Shown in pieces: positions 1-5,638 of a stretch of 11,646 bases of DNA. Origin of the DNA: Actinomycetota bacterium. Lineage in GTDB: Bacteria; Actinomycetota; Acidimicrobiia; Acidimicrobiales; Ilumatobacteraceae. Numbering within the stretch: the first letter of the stretch is position 1; every line of letters begins with the position of its first letter. The notes below the pieces were generated by a model. The model saw nothing but the letters and a program-made list of their open reading frames with translations, did no database searches and was not told where the DNA came from. A program made the position numbers and the translations under genes. The stretch is taken from the NCBI GenBank assembly GCA_009704425.1, contig WLEG01000033.1, forward strand, positions 1-11,646, read 5' to 3'.

Positions 1-424
1 GCACGAGCGACCACAGCACCACCAATGCGGCAGGAATGAGCGCCGACCATTCCCCGGACAACTCGAGTTCCCGCAACACCAATCCCGATGCCGTGGCCGC
101 GGCACCCAGGGTGACGAGTTCCAGGACCTCGCCGAGTCGATGCCAGGCACCGGCTCGTTTCTGGAACAAGACCGCCGCGTACCCGGCCAACAGGGCCACG
201 AGGTACAGGGTGGCGGCGATCGCGAAGCGCGAGGCGTCCTCGAAGACGGCGATCACCAAGCGCGCCGCGCCGACCAACACCAACAGACCACCGAGATACC
301 CCACGATTTCCCGCGTCGGGAGCGAGAATCGTGGGGCCTTCTCGATGAGCTCGGCTTCGGAGTCGGTCAAGCGACCGGTCCGCACCAACTGCTCGAGAAC
401 TTCTGGTTGTGACAAGCGATCCAT
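1..424 (-). CDS. DUF2157-like multi-pass membrane protein, N-terminal part (C-terminus beyond left edge)
   Basis: This reading frame starts at ATG 424 and stays open to the left edge, giving 141 visible residues. It begins with a short soluble helix region (about residues 1-38, containing LVRTGRLTDSEAE), like the cytoplasmic N-terminus of DUF2157 proteins. Hydrophobic segments follow at about residues 40-61, 67-88 and 100-118, and another begins at about 128. The pattern of a basic N-terminal domain and many tightly packed helices fits DUF2157 or a related predicted membrane protein of unknown function. There is no good Shine-Dalgarno, but the sequence AATACT lies six bases upstream of the ATG and could be a weak -10 box for a leaderless message. 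It lies 70 bases downstream of the HAD gene on the same strand and might be co-transcribed with it. The family call rests on my reading of the sequence. The existence of the gene is well supported by codon use and the open frame. Confidence 0.72.
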   Translation of the reverse strand, partial: MDRLSQPEVLEQLVRTGRLTDSEAELIEKAPRFSLPTREIVGYLGGLLVLVGAARLVIAVFEDASRFAIAATLYLVALLAGYAAVLFQKRAGAWHRLGEVLELVTLGAAATASGLVLRELELSGEWSALIPAALVVLWSLV

Positions 425-494
425 GGCCTCAGTATTCCGAGTCCGTCACCCCGATGACCAGAGACTTCCGTACTCGATTCAGGTCGTGCCCGGC

Positions 495-1007
495 TCACAC
501 CGTCACGGTGTCGGACGGTGACGTCCCCGCCAACTGCCACACCCATGTCGGGAGCATGTGAGGCAGGAGAAGTGCACCGTCCCAGCCCTCGGTGGTGTCG
601 ACGTACTCGGTGCCCACGGGCATCTCGTCGATGGGCAAACGCCCCCAGAAGTCCTCGATCCAGAGCACCTTTCTTCCCGCTCGCAACGCCTCAGCAACCA
701 GATCCTTGGCGGCGTTCGCCTTCCAGTCGACGAAACGGGAATTGGTCCCATCATCCACCACCTCCAACTTCCCGATGCCAAGGAAGTCGGCGATCTCATC
801 GTTCGCACGATGTCTCCACGTTGTGCACCAACGGACCTCCGCCACACGGCAGAGCGTCCGAATGAGTTCCGGCATGTAGCCCGGAACCAGAAGGGTGTAC
901 CCATGACTCCGGAAGGAGTGGGTCTGCCAAGCATCGGTACCCAGACCGACGTATTCGATGTCGTTGATGACCCCATCGACATCCAGCAGGATCAGGGGGC
1001 GTTCCAT
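495..1007 (-). CDS. HAD-superfamily hydrolase-like protein, 'Swiss Army Knife RNA repair' HAD type
   Basis: A 170-residue cytoplasmic protein with the order of motifs expected of a minimal cap-less HAD phosphatase. Motif I is LLDVDGVIN (nucleophile D9, acid D11). Motif II is the T in VRWCTTW (residues 58-64). The motif III lysine is probably K96 in VDWKANA, and the motif IV acids E118/D119 lie in VLWIEDFW. The WCTTW...AN and WIED signatures match the HAD domain found in or near multifunctional RNA repair proteins (Pfam HAD_SAK type), so a phosphatase acting on nucleic-acid ends or nucleotides is plausible, but the substrate is unknown. The start ATG 1007 is chosen because an AAAGGA Shine-Dalgarno (positions 1015-1020, minus strand) sits seven bases upstream. 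The same frame continues upstream only as antisense of the neighbouring gene. It is divergent from the GIY-YIG gene, with 76 bases between the starts. Confidence 0.85.
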   Translation of the reverse strand: MERPLILLDVDGVINDIEYVGLGTDAWQTHSFRSHGYTLLVPGYMPELIRTLCRVAEVRWCTTWRHRANDEIADFLGIGKLEVVDDGTNSRFVDWKANAAKDLVAEALRAGRKVLWIEDFWGRLPIDEMPVGTEYVDTTEGWDGALLLPHMLPTWVWQLAGTSPSDTVTV

Positions 1008-1083
1008 GTTCGTTTCCTTTCGTTGGGGCCCGGGGGCCGGGTTCGCAAAAAGAGAAACGAGGGTCCGCTGGGAAAATGTGCGC

Positions 1084-1665
1084 ATGCACACACGTACGAA
1101 GAAATCCGCTCCCCCCGTTCGTTGGCGCGTCGCCGTGGTCGAACTGCACGGTGACCTGCCGCGACGACACCCCGACCTGGCCAATGTGAAGGTCTCTCTC
1201 ACGGTGAAGGACCCCGCCCGCATCGCCGACCACCGGGACGACCTGGCACCCAAACGAGTCTTTGTCGACAGAAAGGACGCCGCGAAGGTTCGTGACTCGC
1301 TCATCAGGCGACTACGGGACCGCGGATACACCGTCAACGGCAACCTCGAGGTGTATTCGCTGTACGTGATCGAGTTGGAGTCCTCGGCGGCACCCGACCA
1401 TCGCGGATACCTCTACGTCGGCCAGACCGCGATCGATCCGGCACTTCGCGTGGAACAGCACCGAACCGGTCACTGGCTCCGTGGCAAACCCGCGCACAGT
1501 CGAACCGCCCATCGCCTCTTCGTGCGCCGTCGACCCGACATGGAACCGACCCGCGTCTACTTCTCGCGCGAGGAGGGGATGCGCGCGGAAAGCCGGCTTC
1601 GTCGCCGCTTGGAGGCGCGGGGTTACCGCGTCGAGGGTGGCACCGAGCGACTGAACGAGATCTAG
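1084..1665 (+). CDS. GIY-YIG nuclease-like protein, apparently with a tandem degenerate plus intact domain
   Basis: A 193-residue soluble, very basic protein. The C-terminal half (about 91-187) has the GIY-YIG hallmarks: YVIEL in place of GIY (94-98), YVGQT in place of YIG (111-115), the arginine R122 with H126 in DPALRVEQH, and a candidate metal-binding glutamate E169 in the helix ending RRRLEARGY. The N-terminal half (14-87) follows the same plan: AVVEL, KVSLT, DPARIADH, then KRVFV and the helix ending RRLRDRGY. However, the YVG tyrosine and glycine are replaced (K36, S38) and E169 is matched by R70. This suggests an internal duplication with an inactive first copy. Cleavage of nucleic acid by the second domain is inferred from the family. 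The start is uncertain: ATG 1084 is used, an in-frame GTG lies at 1078, and neither has a clear Shine-Dalgarno. It is divergent from the HAD gene and shares its promoter region. Confidence 0.8.
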   Translation: MHTRTKKSAPPVRWRVAVVELHGDLPRRHPDLANVKVSLTVKDPARIADHRDDLAPKRVFVDRKDAAKVRDSLIRRLRDRGYTVNGNLEVYSLYVIELESSAAPDHRGYLYVGQTAIDPALRVEQHRTGHWLRGKPAHSRTAHRLFVRRRPDMEPTRVYFSREEGMRAESRLRRRLEARGYRVEGGTERLNEI

Positions 1666-1717
1666 ATCACCGGGGCCGAATGTGCGAGGAACTCGTCGTT
1701 GGGTTCTCTCCGGTGAC

Positions 1718-1990
1718 ATGAGCGCCTTTCCACACCCGAACCTCGGCCCGTCCACTCCCGATCCCACGACCCTCTCCCGCCTACGACGGACCAGGGCGGC
1801 TGCCGTGGTGCTTCTGGTCGCACTCATGCTTTTGGTCCTCGTCCTCGAACGGGGCGGAGATTTTTTCGAGGGCGCGAACCATCGACGTCTCCCCGTCCTC
1901 CCCGCCGTCGGATTCGCCCTCCTAGCAGGGGGAATCGGAGTGATCGCCCGTGCCGTGCACCGGGCCCGACGGGCGGTTGTCGACCACTGA
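1718..1990 (+). CDS. Small predicted two-helix membrane protein, hypothetical
   Basis: A 90-residue frame with G/C-ending codons like its neighbours. The N-terminus is rich in proline and serine, then a basic patch (RLRRTR) leads into a hydrophobic helix at about residues 28-43. After a polar loop (RGGDFFEGANHRR) a second hydrophobic stretch (about 58-78) ends in basic residues (HRARRAV). The likely topology is both ends inside. No family is recognised. The start is not certain: ATG 1718 gives a sensible length, an in-frame GTG at 1682 would add 12 residues, and no convincing Shine-Dalgarno stands before either. It lies between the GIY-YIG gene (52 bases away) and the long whiB7 leader, so it may be the last gene of the GIY-YIG unit. 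Confidence 0.5.
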   Translation: MSAFPHPNLGPSTPDPTTLSRLRRTRAAAVVLLVALMLLVLVLERGGDFFEGANHRRLPVLPAVGFALLAGGIGVIARAVHRARRAVVDH

Positions 1991-2007
1991 ATCGACCGGG
2001 GAACGCC

Positions 2008-2049
2008 TAATTCGGTTGACGTCGGCGTTTTCAGGTGGTTTCCTACACA
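2008..2049 (+). promoter_or_regulatory. Candidate promoter of the whiB7 leader, with AT-rich upstream element
   Basis: A good -35 hexamer TTGACG lies at 2016-2021. Exactly three bases before it is the short AT-rich block TAATT (2008-2012) in otherwise G/C-rich DNA. As I recall, mycobacterial whiB7 promoters carry an AT-rich element about three bases upstream of the -35, which WhiB7 itself recognises, so this arrangement fits autoregulation. The -10 is not clear: TACACA (2044-2049) is the best candidate but has 22-base spacing and lacks the final T. It lies five bases before the ATG of the upstream ORF. Confidence 0.45.
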
Positions 2050-2054
2050 ACGTC

Positions 2055-2267
2055 ATGAACCGCTCCGTGAACCCGATGTCGATCCGCGAGATCGCTTCGT
2101 CGTGTGGTTCCGTCGCGCCCATGCACACCACCCACGCAACGGCTGCCGACACCACCACGTATTCGTGGCGCATGGTGTTCGCAGCCAAGCAGAACAAGGC
2201 CGCCAAGGCCTTCGCTGTGGCGAACACCAAGCGTTCGCCCCAGCGGCTCGGGGAGCCTCTCACGTAG
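2055..2267 (+). CDS. whiB7 leader ORF (upstream regulatory peptide, 70 residues)
   Basis: This open frame lies in the long untranslated region before whiB7 and has G/C-ending codons throughout, which argues that it is translated. From ATG 2055 it encodes 70 residues. In-frame ATGs at 2076, 2121 and 2172 are alternative starts, and none has a strong Shine-Dalgarno. The C-terminal third is basic and alanine-rich (AAKQNKAAKAFAVANTKR, then SPQRLGEPLT). Its last codons contain the 5' arm of an antiterminator (2239-2251), and its TAG (2265-2267) is 30 bases before the terminator hairpin. In mycobacteria and Streptomyces, whiB7/wblC is known to be controlled by an upstream ORF and a conditional terminator. 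By analogy this peptide's translation would report ribosome health. It could instead be an ordinary small protein; no protein family is recognised. Confidence 0.6.
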   Translation: MNRSVNPMSIREIASSCGSVAPMHTTHATAADTTTYSWRMVFAAKQNKAAKAFAVANTKRSPQRLGEPLT

Positions 2268-2307
2268 GTCACACACCAACGTCGAGAACCTCACCGAGGC
2301 CGCTGGG
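2239..2307 (+). promoter_or_regulatory. Antiterminator of the whiB7 attenuator
   Basis: Bases 2239-2247 (CCCAGCGGC) are the exact reverse complement of 2299-2307 (GCCGCTGGG). After a single bulged G at 2298, TCGG (2248-2251) pairs with CCGA (2294-2297), giving 13 base pairs. The 3' strand of this helix is the 5' arm of the terminator at 2298-2322, so the two structures exclude each other. The 5' strand is inside the upstream ORF, 14 to 26 bases before its stop codon, so a ribosome finishing that ORF would disrupt the antiterminator. The 5' strand can also fold on itself (CCCCAG 2238-2243 with CTcGGGG 2247-2253), a possible third state. Confidence 0.7.
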
Positions 2308-2333
2308 ATCAACCCGGCGGCCTTTCTCGTTTT
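2298..2333 (+). terminator. Rho-independent-type conditional terminator before whiB7
   Basis: The stem GGCCGCTGGG (2298-2307) pairs with CCCGGCGGCC (2313-2322) across ten positions, one of them a G-U wobble, with loop ATCAA (2308-2312). It is followed directly by the T-rich run TTTCTCGTTTT (2323-2333), the strongest T-tract in the window. It stands 53 bases upstream of the whiB7 start and downstream of a leader ORF, not at the end of an ordinary gene, so it is best read as an attenuator that whiB7 transcription must pass. Confidence 0.8.
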
Positions 2334-2386
2334 CCCGCCCACCTTCCAACCGTCGACCAAACCACCCGAACACCAGGAGAAGCACC

Positions 2387-2782
2387 ATGAGCAGCACGAT
2401 CACCATCCAGGATGAGATCCTCGACGCCGACGTGAGCGTCGCGGTCTTCCACGCCACCGCTCGGTGCGCCGACGGCAACGGCACCCTGACCCCGTTGTTC
2501 TTCAGCGACGTGAACGTCGACATCGCCCGGGCCAAGGCCGTCTGTCGGCGATGTTCGCTGTCCGACGCGTGCCTGCGCGGGGCCCTCGAACGCGAGGAGC
2601 CCTGGGGGGTGTGGGGCGGCGAGCTGATCGAGAGTGGTCGGATCATCGCCGACCGACGGCCCCGTGGTCGGCCCTCGGTGTTGCCCAAGCCCATCTTGGT
2701 GATCGACGAGGACCGCACACTTCGCACCATCGCCAACGTTTCGGAACAGAGGCCCGACGAGGTGGTGGTGCGCGTCGCCTGA
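2387..2782 (+). CDS. whiB7: WhiB7-like transcription factor with [4Fe-4S] cluster and AT-hook
   Basis: A 131-residue cytoplasmic regulator. Cysteines C27, C53, C56 and C62 form the WhiB C-Xn-CxxC-x5-C cluster-binding set. The segment EPWGVWGG (71-78) is the WhiB turn that contacts the primary sigma factor. RPRGRPS (91-97) contains an RGRP AT-hook core, the feature that separates WhiB7 from most other WhiB proteins and binds AT-rich DNA near promoters. The tail beyond residue 100 is longer than I expect for mycobacterial WhiB7. The start is fixed by AGGAGA (2375-2380) six bases before ATG 2387. Known WhiB7/WblC proteins switch on intrinsic resistance genes (efflux, ribosome protection) when translation is inhibited. 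That role is inferred here from the AT-hook and from the attenuator leader upstream. Another WhiB subgroup remains possible if the AT-hook is coincidental. Confidence 0.85.
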   Translation: MSSTITIQDEILDADVSVAVFHATARCADGNGTLTPLFFSDVNVDIARAKAVCRRCSLSDACLRGALEREEPWGVWGGELIESGRIIADRRPRGRPSVLPKPILVIDEDRTLRTIANVSEQRPDEVVVRVA

Positions 2783-2863
2783 GCGGGGCGCCACGCCGGT
2801 TCGACCCATCGGCTCTTTTCTCGGTTGCGGGCAACGCTTGACGACCCCGCGACTGCACCGGGA

Positions 2864-2901
2864 GATCCCGGCCGCAGGTTCCTCCACTGCGGCCGGGCAT
2901 C
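2864..2901 (+). terminator. Strong hairpin without T-tract after whiB7
   Basis: CCCGGCCGCAG (2867-2877) and CTGCGGCCGGG (2887-2897) are perfect inverted repeats of 11 bases around the loop GTTCCTCCA. With one bulged C (2898), GAT (2864-2866) and ATC (2899-2901) extend the stem to 14 pairs. No T-run follows, so it would be a T-less terminator or an RNA 3'-end stabiliser for whiB7. It stands 81 bases after the whiB7 stop and about 40 bases before the tlpA -10 box. Confidence 0.5.
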
Positions 2902-2939
2902 CCAGGCCCACCGAGCCGACACCGCGCCAGCCCCACAGT

Positions 2940-2945
2940 TAGCCT
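2940..2945 (+). promoter_or_regulatory. -10 box of the tlpA-ccdA operon (leaderless type)
   Basis: TAGCCT fits the actinobacterial TANNNT -10 pattern and ends seven bases before GTG 2953, which places the expected transcription start at or next to the start codon. No -35 hexamer or Shine-Dalgarno is evident. Confidence 0.4.
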
Positions 2946-2952
2946 CTCCTCG

Positions 2953-3540
2953 GTGATGAAACGCGTCCCCCCGTTGCTGATCGCCCTGCTCGCCGGCTTG
3001 GCGGCGGTCGTGCTCGTCATCGCCATCGGAACGCGGGGCACCAACGGCGACTCCGACAACGACGTCGTTCTCGACGAACCCGGCGAGTACCAACAGCCGG
3101 GAATCCCCACCAACGCACCGTTGGCCGGAGCCCGAATCGCCACGGCCACGATCCTCGACCTCGACGGCAACGACGTGGACCTCGTGGCACTCCTCGACGG
3201 TCGGCCGATGCTGGTGAATTTCTGGTTCTCGAACTGTCAGCCGTGCAAGCGTGAGATGCCGGCCCTGCAGAAGGCGTGGGCCGACTTCGGCGATCGCGTG
3301 CGCTTCGTCGGCGTGAACACCCAGGACAGCGCCTCCATCACCCGATCCTTCGCCGAGGACGTGGGCGTGAAGTACGAATTGCTGCGCGACCCCGACGGCC
3401 GACTGGTGACCGCCAACGGCATCGCCACCTTCCCCACCACTCTCATGGTCGCCGCCGACGGAACGGTCGTCGAGCAAGTCGCCGGCGAGGTCACCGGCGA
3501 CGATCTGACGCGCATGCTCACCGAGCTGACGGAGTCGTGA
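2953..3540 (+). CDS. TlpA/ResA-like membrane-anchored thioredoxin
   Basis: A 195-residue protein with an N-terminal hydrophobic anchor (about residues 5-26, PPLLIALLAGLAAVVLVIAI) followed by a polar linker and a thioredoxin fold outside the membrane. The redox motif is WFSNCQPC, cysteines C95 and C98 counted from GTG 2953. The cis-proline before the last strands is in TFPTT (P161). The extracellular location and the CxxC with a QP dipeptide fit the TlpA/ResA/CcsX group, which reduces apocytochrome c haem-binding cysteines or the Cu-A site of cytochrome oxidase. GTG 2953 is favoured because the -10-like TAGCCT sits seven bases upstream; ATG 2956 directly follows and is equally possible. The next gene, ccdA, starts four bases after this stop and would supply its electrons. 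Confidence 0.88.
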   Translation: MMKRVPPLLIALLAGLAAVVLVIAIGTRGTNGDSDNDVVLDEPGEYQQPGIPTNAPLAGARIATATILDLDGNDVDLVALLDGRPMLVNFWFSNCQPCKREMPALQKAWADFGDRVRFVGVNTQDSASITRSFAEDVGVKYELLRDPDGRLVTANGIATFPTTLMVAADGTVVEQVAGEVTGDDLTRMLTELTES

Positions 3541-3544
3541 CCAC

Positions 3545-4384
3545 GTGAACGATCGGCTCTGGCTCAGCTTCGGTAGCGGACTGTTGGCCGCCGTGAACCC
3601 GTGTGGTTTCGTGTTGTTGCCGACGTACCTCATGTACTTCCTCGGCGTCACGGGCCGTCCCGGCACGCAACGGGCGAGTGTCCGCCGCGCGTTGACCGTG
3701 GGCGCTTCGCTGTCGGCCGGATTCATGAGCGTGTTCCTCGTCGTCGGGGCCGTCACGCGTCTCTTCACCGACTACATCAATCAGAACGCGAAGTACGTGG
3801 CGTTGCTCATCGGAGTCGCCCTCTTCGTCATGGGCGTGGCCATGCTCGCCGGCTGGAGGCTGCCGTACACCACACCGAAACTCGACGTCGGACGACGCGA
3901 CCGCACCACCGCCAGCATGTTCGTCTTCGGCGTCGCCTACGCCGTCGCCTCCATCGGTTGCACGCTCGGACCCTTCACCGCCACGGTGCTCGGCACCATC
4001 ACCACGGAGGGTTTCGCTCTCGGCCTGTTGGCCATCGCCCTGTACGGAATCGCCATGTCATTATTGGTCATCGCGCTCACGGTCACGTTGGCCCTCGCGC
4101 AAGGTGGCCTGTTGCGAACACTGCGCAACGGCATGAAGCACGTCGAGCGCGCCTCGGCCGTGGTGATGATGCTCAGTGGTTCGTACCTCGCGTGGTACTG
4201 GCTGAACGACATCCGTGAGAACTACGACGACGACATCACCGGCAACGTCATCGGCTGGCAGGAGCGCGTCGCACGGAGCATCGACGACAATCGGACCGTG
4301 GTGGCTCTCGTTCTCACGATCGTGGTGATCGTCGCGATCGCCTTCGCGCGGGGACACGGGCGCCGATCGTCGGAAAACGGCTGA
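3545..4384 (+). CDS. ccdA: CcdA-type cytochrome c biogenesis / thiol electron transport protein
   Basis: A 279-residue membrane protein of the DsbD transmembrane-domain/CcdA family. The two signature cysteines are present: C20 in AVNPCGFVLLP in the first helix and C139 in SIGCTLGPF in the fourth. Hydrophobic helices are visible at about residues 5-32, 45-70, 78-100, 120-150, 155-182, 200-220 and 240-262. One more than the usual six, the last is a C-terminal extra ending in a basic tail. CcdA passes electrons from cytoplasmic thioredoxin through its cysteine pair to an extracytoplasmic thioredoxin, here presumably the TlpA-like protein encoded just upstream. The GTG start at 3545 is four bases after the tlpA stop, so the two are probably translationally coupled. 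The next gene begins one base after the ccdA stop. Confidence 0.9.
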   Translation: MNDRLWLSFGSGLLAAVNPCGFVLLPTYLMYFLGVTGRPGTQRASVRRALTVGASLSAGFMSVFLVVGAVTRLFTDYINQNAKYVALLIGVALFVMGVAMLAGWRLPYTTPKLDVGRRDRTTASMFVFGVAYAVASIGCTLGPFTATVLGTITTEGFALGLLAIALYGIAMSLLVIALTVTLALAQGGLLRTLRNGMKHVERASAVVMMLSGSYLAWYWLNDIRENYDDDITGNVIGWQERVARSIDDNRTVVALVLTIVVIVAIAFARGHGRRSSENG

Positions 4385-4385
4385 C

Positions 4386-5018
4386 GTGTTCCGCGACCTT
4401 CTGGATCATCCCGACGTCGAGGAGGTGTTGGTGCTGCGCGGCCACGACAGACCGCGCCATCTGCGCCTGGGCTTCATGGCGTATCACGGCGGAGGTCTGG
4501 AGGAGATGACCGAGGTGATCGCCCAACACGCGGCCGAACACAGCGAATCCAGCTACTACGGCGTGCATCAGCCCCGCGGGATGGAGCGACACGTTCCGTC
4601 CATCGAGGTGTCACCGGACGCGTCCGAACGATTGCGTGCGTTCCTGGACCACGTGCACGTGGTGGTGACCATCCACGGTTACGGCCGGCAGGGCTACTAC
4701 TCCACGTTGTTGCTCGGCGGCCAACATCGCGACTTCGCGCGACACATCGGCGCCCATCTGCGCCGACATCTTCCCGCGTATCGCATCATCGACGACGTGG
4801 ACGAGATCCCGAAGGAACTGCGCGGACTTCACCCGCGCAATCCGGTGAACCTTCCTCCGGACCGCGGAGTGCAGATCGAGTTGCCACCCCGGGTGCGCGG
4901 GACGACACCGTTGTTCTGGGACTGGGAGGGCCCGGAGCTCGTGCCCCACACTCGATCGTTGGTGGACGGCTTGGTGGAGGCGGCCCGAACGTGGCTCAGG
5001 GGGCCAGACGTTCGATGA
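4386..5018 (+). CDS. Poly-gamma-glutamate hydrolase family zinc peptidase-like protein
   Basis: A 210-residue protein without a signal peptide. Its motifs match the poly-gamma-glutamate hydrolase family (phage PghP/YmaC-like, carboxypeptidase fold). These are AYHGGGLE near the start (H34, E39), TIHGYG in the middle (H97), LLLGGQHRDFARHI, then GLHPRNPVN (147-155) and GVQIELPPRVRG (161-172), whose glutamate E165 is the likely catalytic base. H34, E39 and H97 are the likely zinc ligands by analogy. The family hydrolyses gamma-linked glutamate polymers or other unusual amide bonds; the substrate here is unknown. The GTG start at 4386 is one base after the ccdA stop, so it belongs to the tlpA-ccdA operon, an unexpected partner for thiol redox genes. 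Its last 23 bases overlap the 3' end of pdxH on the other strand. Confidence 0.78.
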   Translation: MFRDLLDHPDVEEVLVLRGHDRPRHLRLGFMAYHGGGLEEMTEVIAQHAAEHSESSYYGVHQPRGMERHVPSIEVSPDASERLRAFLDHVHVVVTIHGYGRQGYYSTLLLGGQHRDFARHIGAHLRRHLPAYRIIDDVDEIPKELRGLHPRNPVNLPPDRGVQIELPPRVRGTTPLFWDWEGPELVPHTRSLVDGLVEAARTWLRGPDVR

Positions 5019-5634
5019 CCCACGCGCCGTCGACGTCGGCGCGATAACGAAACCGGTCGTGCAGACGACTGGGACGACCCTGCCAGAACTCGTACGACAG
5101 TGGCGTGAGCAACCATCCACCCCAGTGCGGAGGTCGGGGAACCTCGCGACCCTCGAATTCGGAGGTGTACCGAGCCACCGAATCCCCGAGTTCGGAACGA
5201 TCGGAGATGACCGTGCTTTGCGGCGAGGCCCAAGCGCCGATCTGGCTTTCGCGCGGACGCGAGGCGAAATACGCGTCGCTCTCGAAGCGGGACAACACCT
5301 CGACCGTGCCCCGCACGCGCACCTGACGATGCAGGGCCACCCACGGGAACACCGCACTGGCGAAGGGATGCGAATCCAGTTGACGACCCTTGGCGCTCTC
5401 GTAGTTTCCGAAGAAAGTGATGCCGTCGTCGTCGACACCCCGCGCCAGAACGATGCGCGTGTCCGGCACTCCGTCATCGTCGACGGTGGACACGGCCATG
5501 GCGTTGGGCTCGGGCAGGCCGGCGTCGAGTGCGTCGACGTACCAAGCGTGCCATTGCTGAACCGGTGATTCGTCGAGGTCGTCGCGGTCGAGGCCCGCCG
5601 TCTCGTATTGCACGCGGCGATCACGGACGTTCAC
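4996..5634 (-). CDS. pdxH: Pyridoxamine 5'-phosphate oxidase (PdxH)
   Basis: A 212-residue FMN enzyme that oxidises pyridoxine or pyridoxamine 5'-phosphate to pyridoxal 5'-phosphate, the last step of vitamin B6 synthesis and salvage, in the cytoplasm. Diagnostic blocks occur in the expected order: RIVLARGV, FFGNYESAKGRQL (FMN phosphate contacts), FPWVALHRQVRVRG, YFASRPRESQIGAWASPQS, and the C-terminal EFWQGRPSRLHDRFRY with the final ERLAP. The length is close to that of E. coli PdxH (218). The start is GTG 5634, four bases after the serS stop, with AAAGG inside the serS 3' end eight bases upstream, so it is translated by coupling with serS. It converges with and overlaps the poly-gamma-glutamate hydrolase gene by 23 bases, leaving no room for a separate terminator. 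Confidence 0.95.
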   Translation of the reverse strand: MNVRDRRVQYETAGLDRDDLDESPVQQWHAWYVDALDAGLPEPNAMAVSTVDDDGVPDTRIVLARGVDDDGITFFGNYESAKGRQLDSHPFASAVFPWVALHRQVRVRGTVEVLSRFESDAYFASRPRESQIGAWASPQSTVISDRSELGDSVARYTSEFEGREVPRPPHWGGWLLTPLSYEFWQGRPSRLHDRFRYRADVDGAWVIERLAP

Positions 5635-5638
5635 GGGA

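Noticed and set aside
1020..1040. G/C palindrome (GGGCCC and GGCC repeats) in the HAD/GIY-YIG gap
   Set aside because: The possible stem is only four to five pairs with a very small loop, as expected by chance in G/C-rich DNA.
1008..1343. N-terminal extension of the HAD frame up to 1343 (-)
   Set aside because: It is antisense to the GIY-YIG gene, low in hydrophobic core and rich in Arg/Ser. ATG 1007 has its own Shine-Dalgarno and starts just before motif I.
1922..2272. Minus-strand frame with a hydrophobic stretch opposite the whiB7 leader
   Set aside because: The plus strand explains this region better: coding-like leader ORF, antiterminator and terminator all point toward whiB7. The minus frame has no Shine-Dalgarno or recognisable motif.
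2269..3768. 499-codon open frame on the minus strand
   Set aside because: Its composition (runs of Gly, Arg, Val, His) is that of an antisense shadow. It covers whiB7, tlpA and the ccdA start, all of which have clear family motifs.
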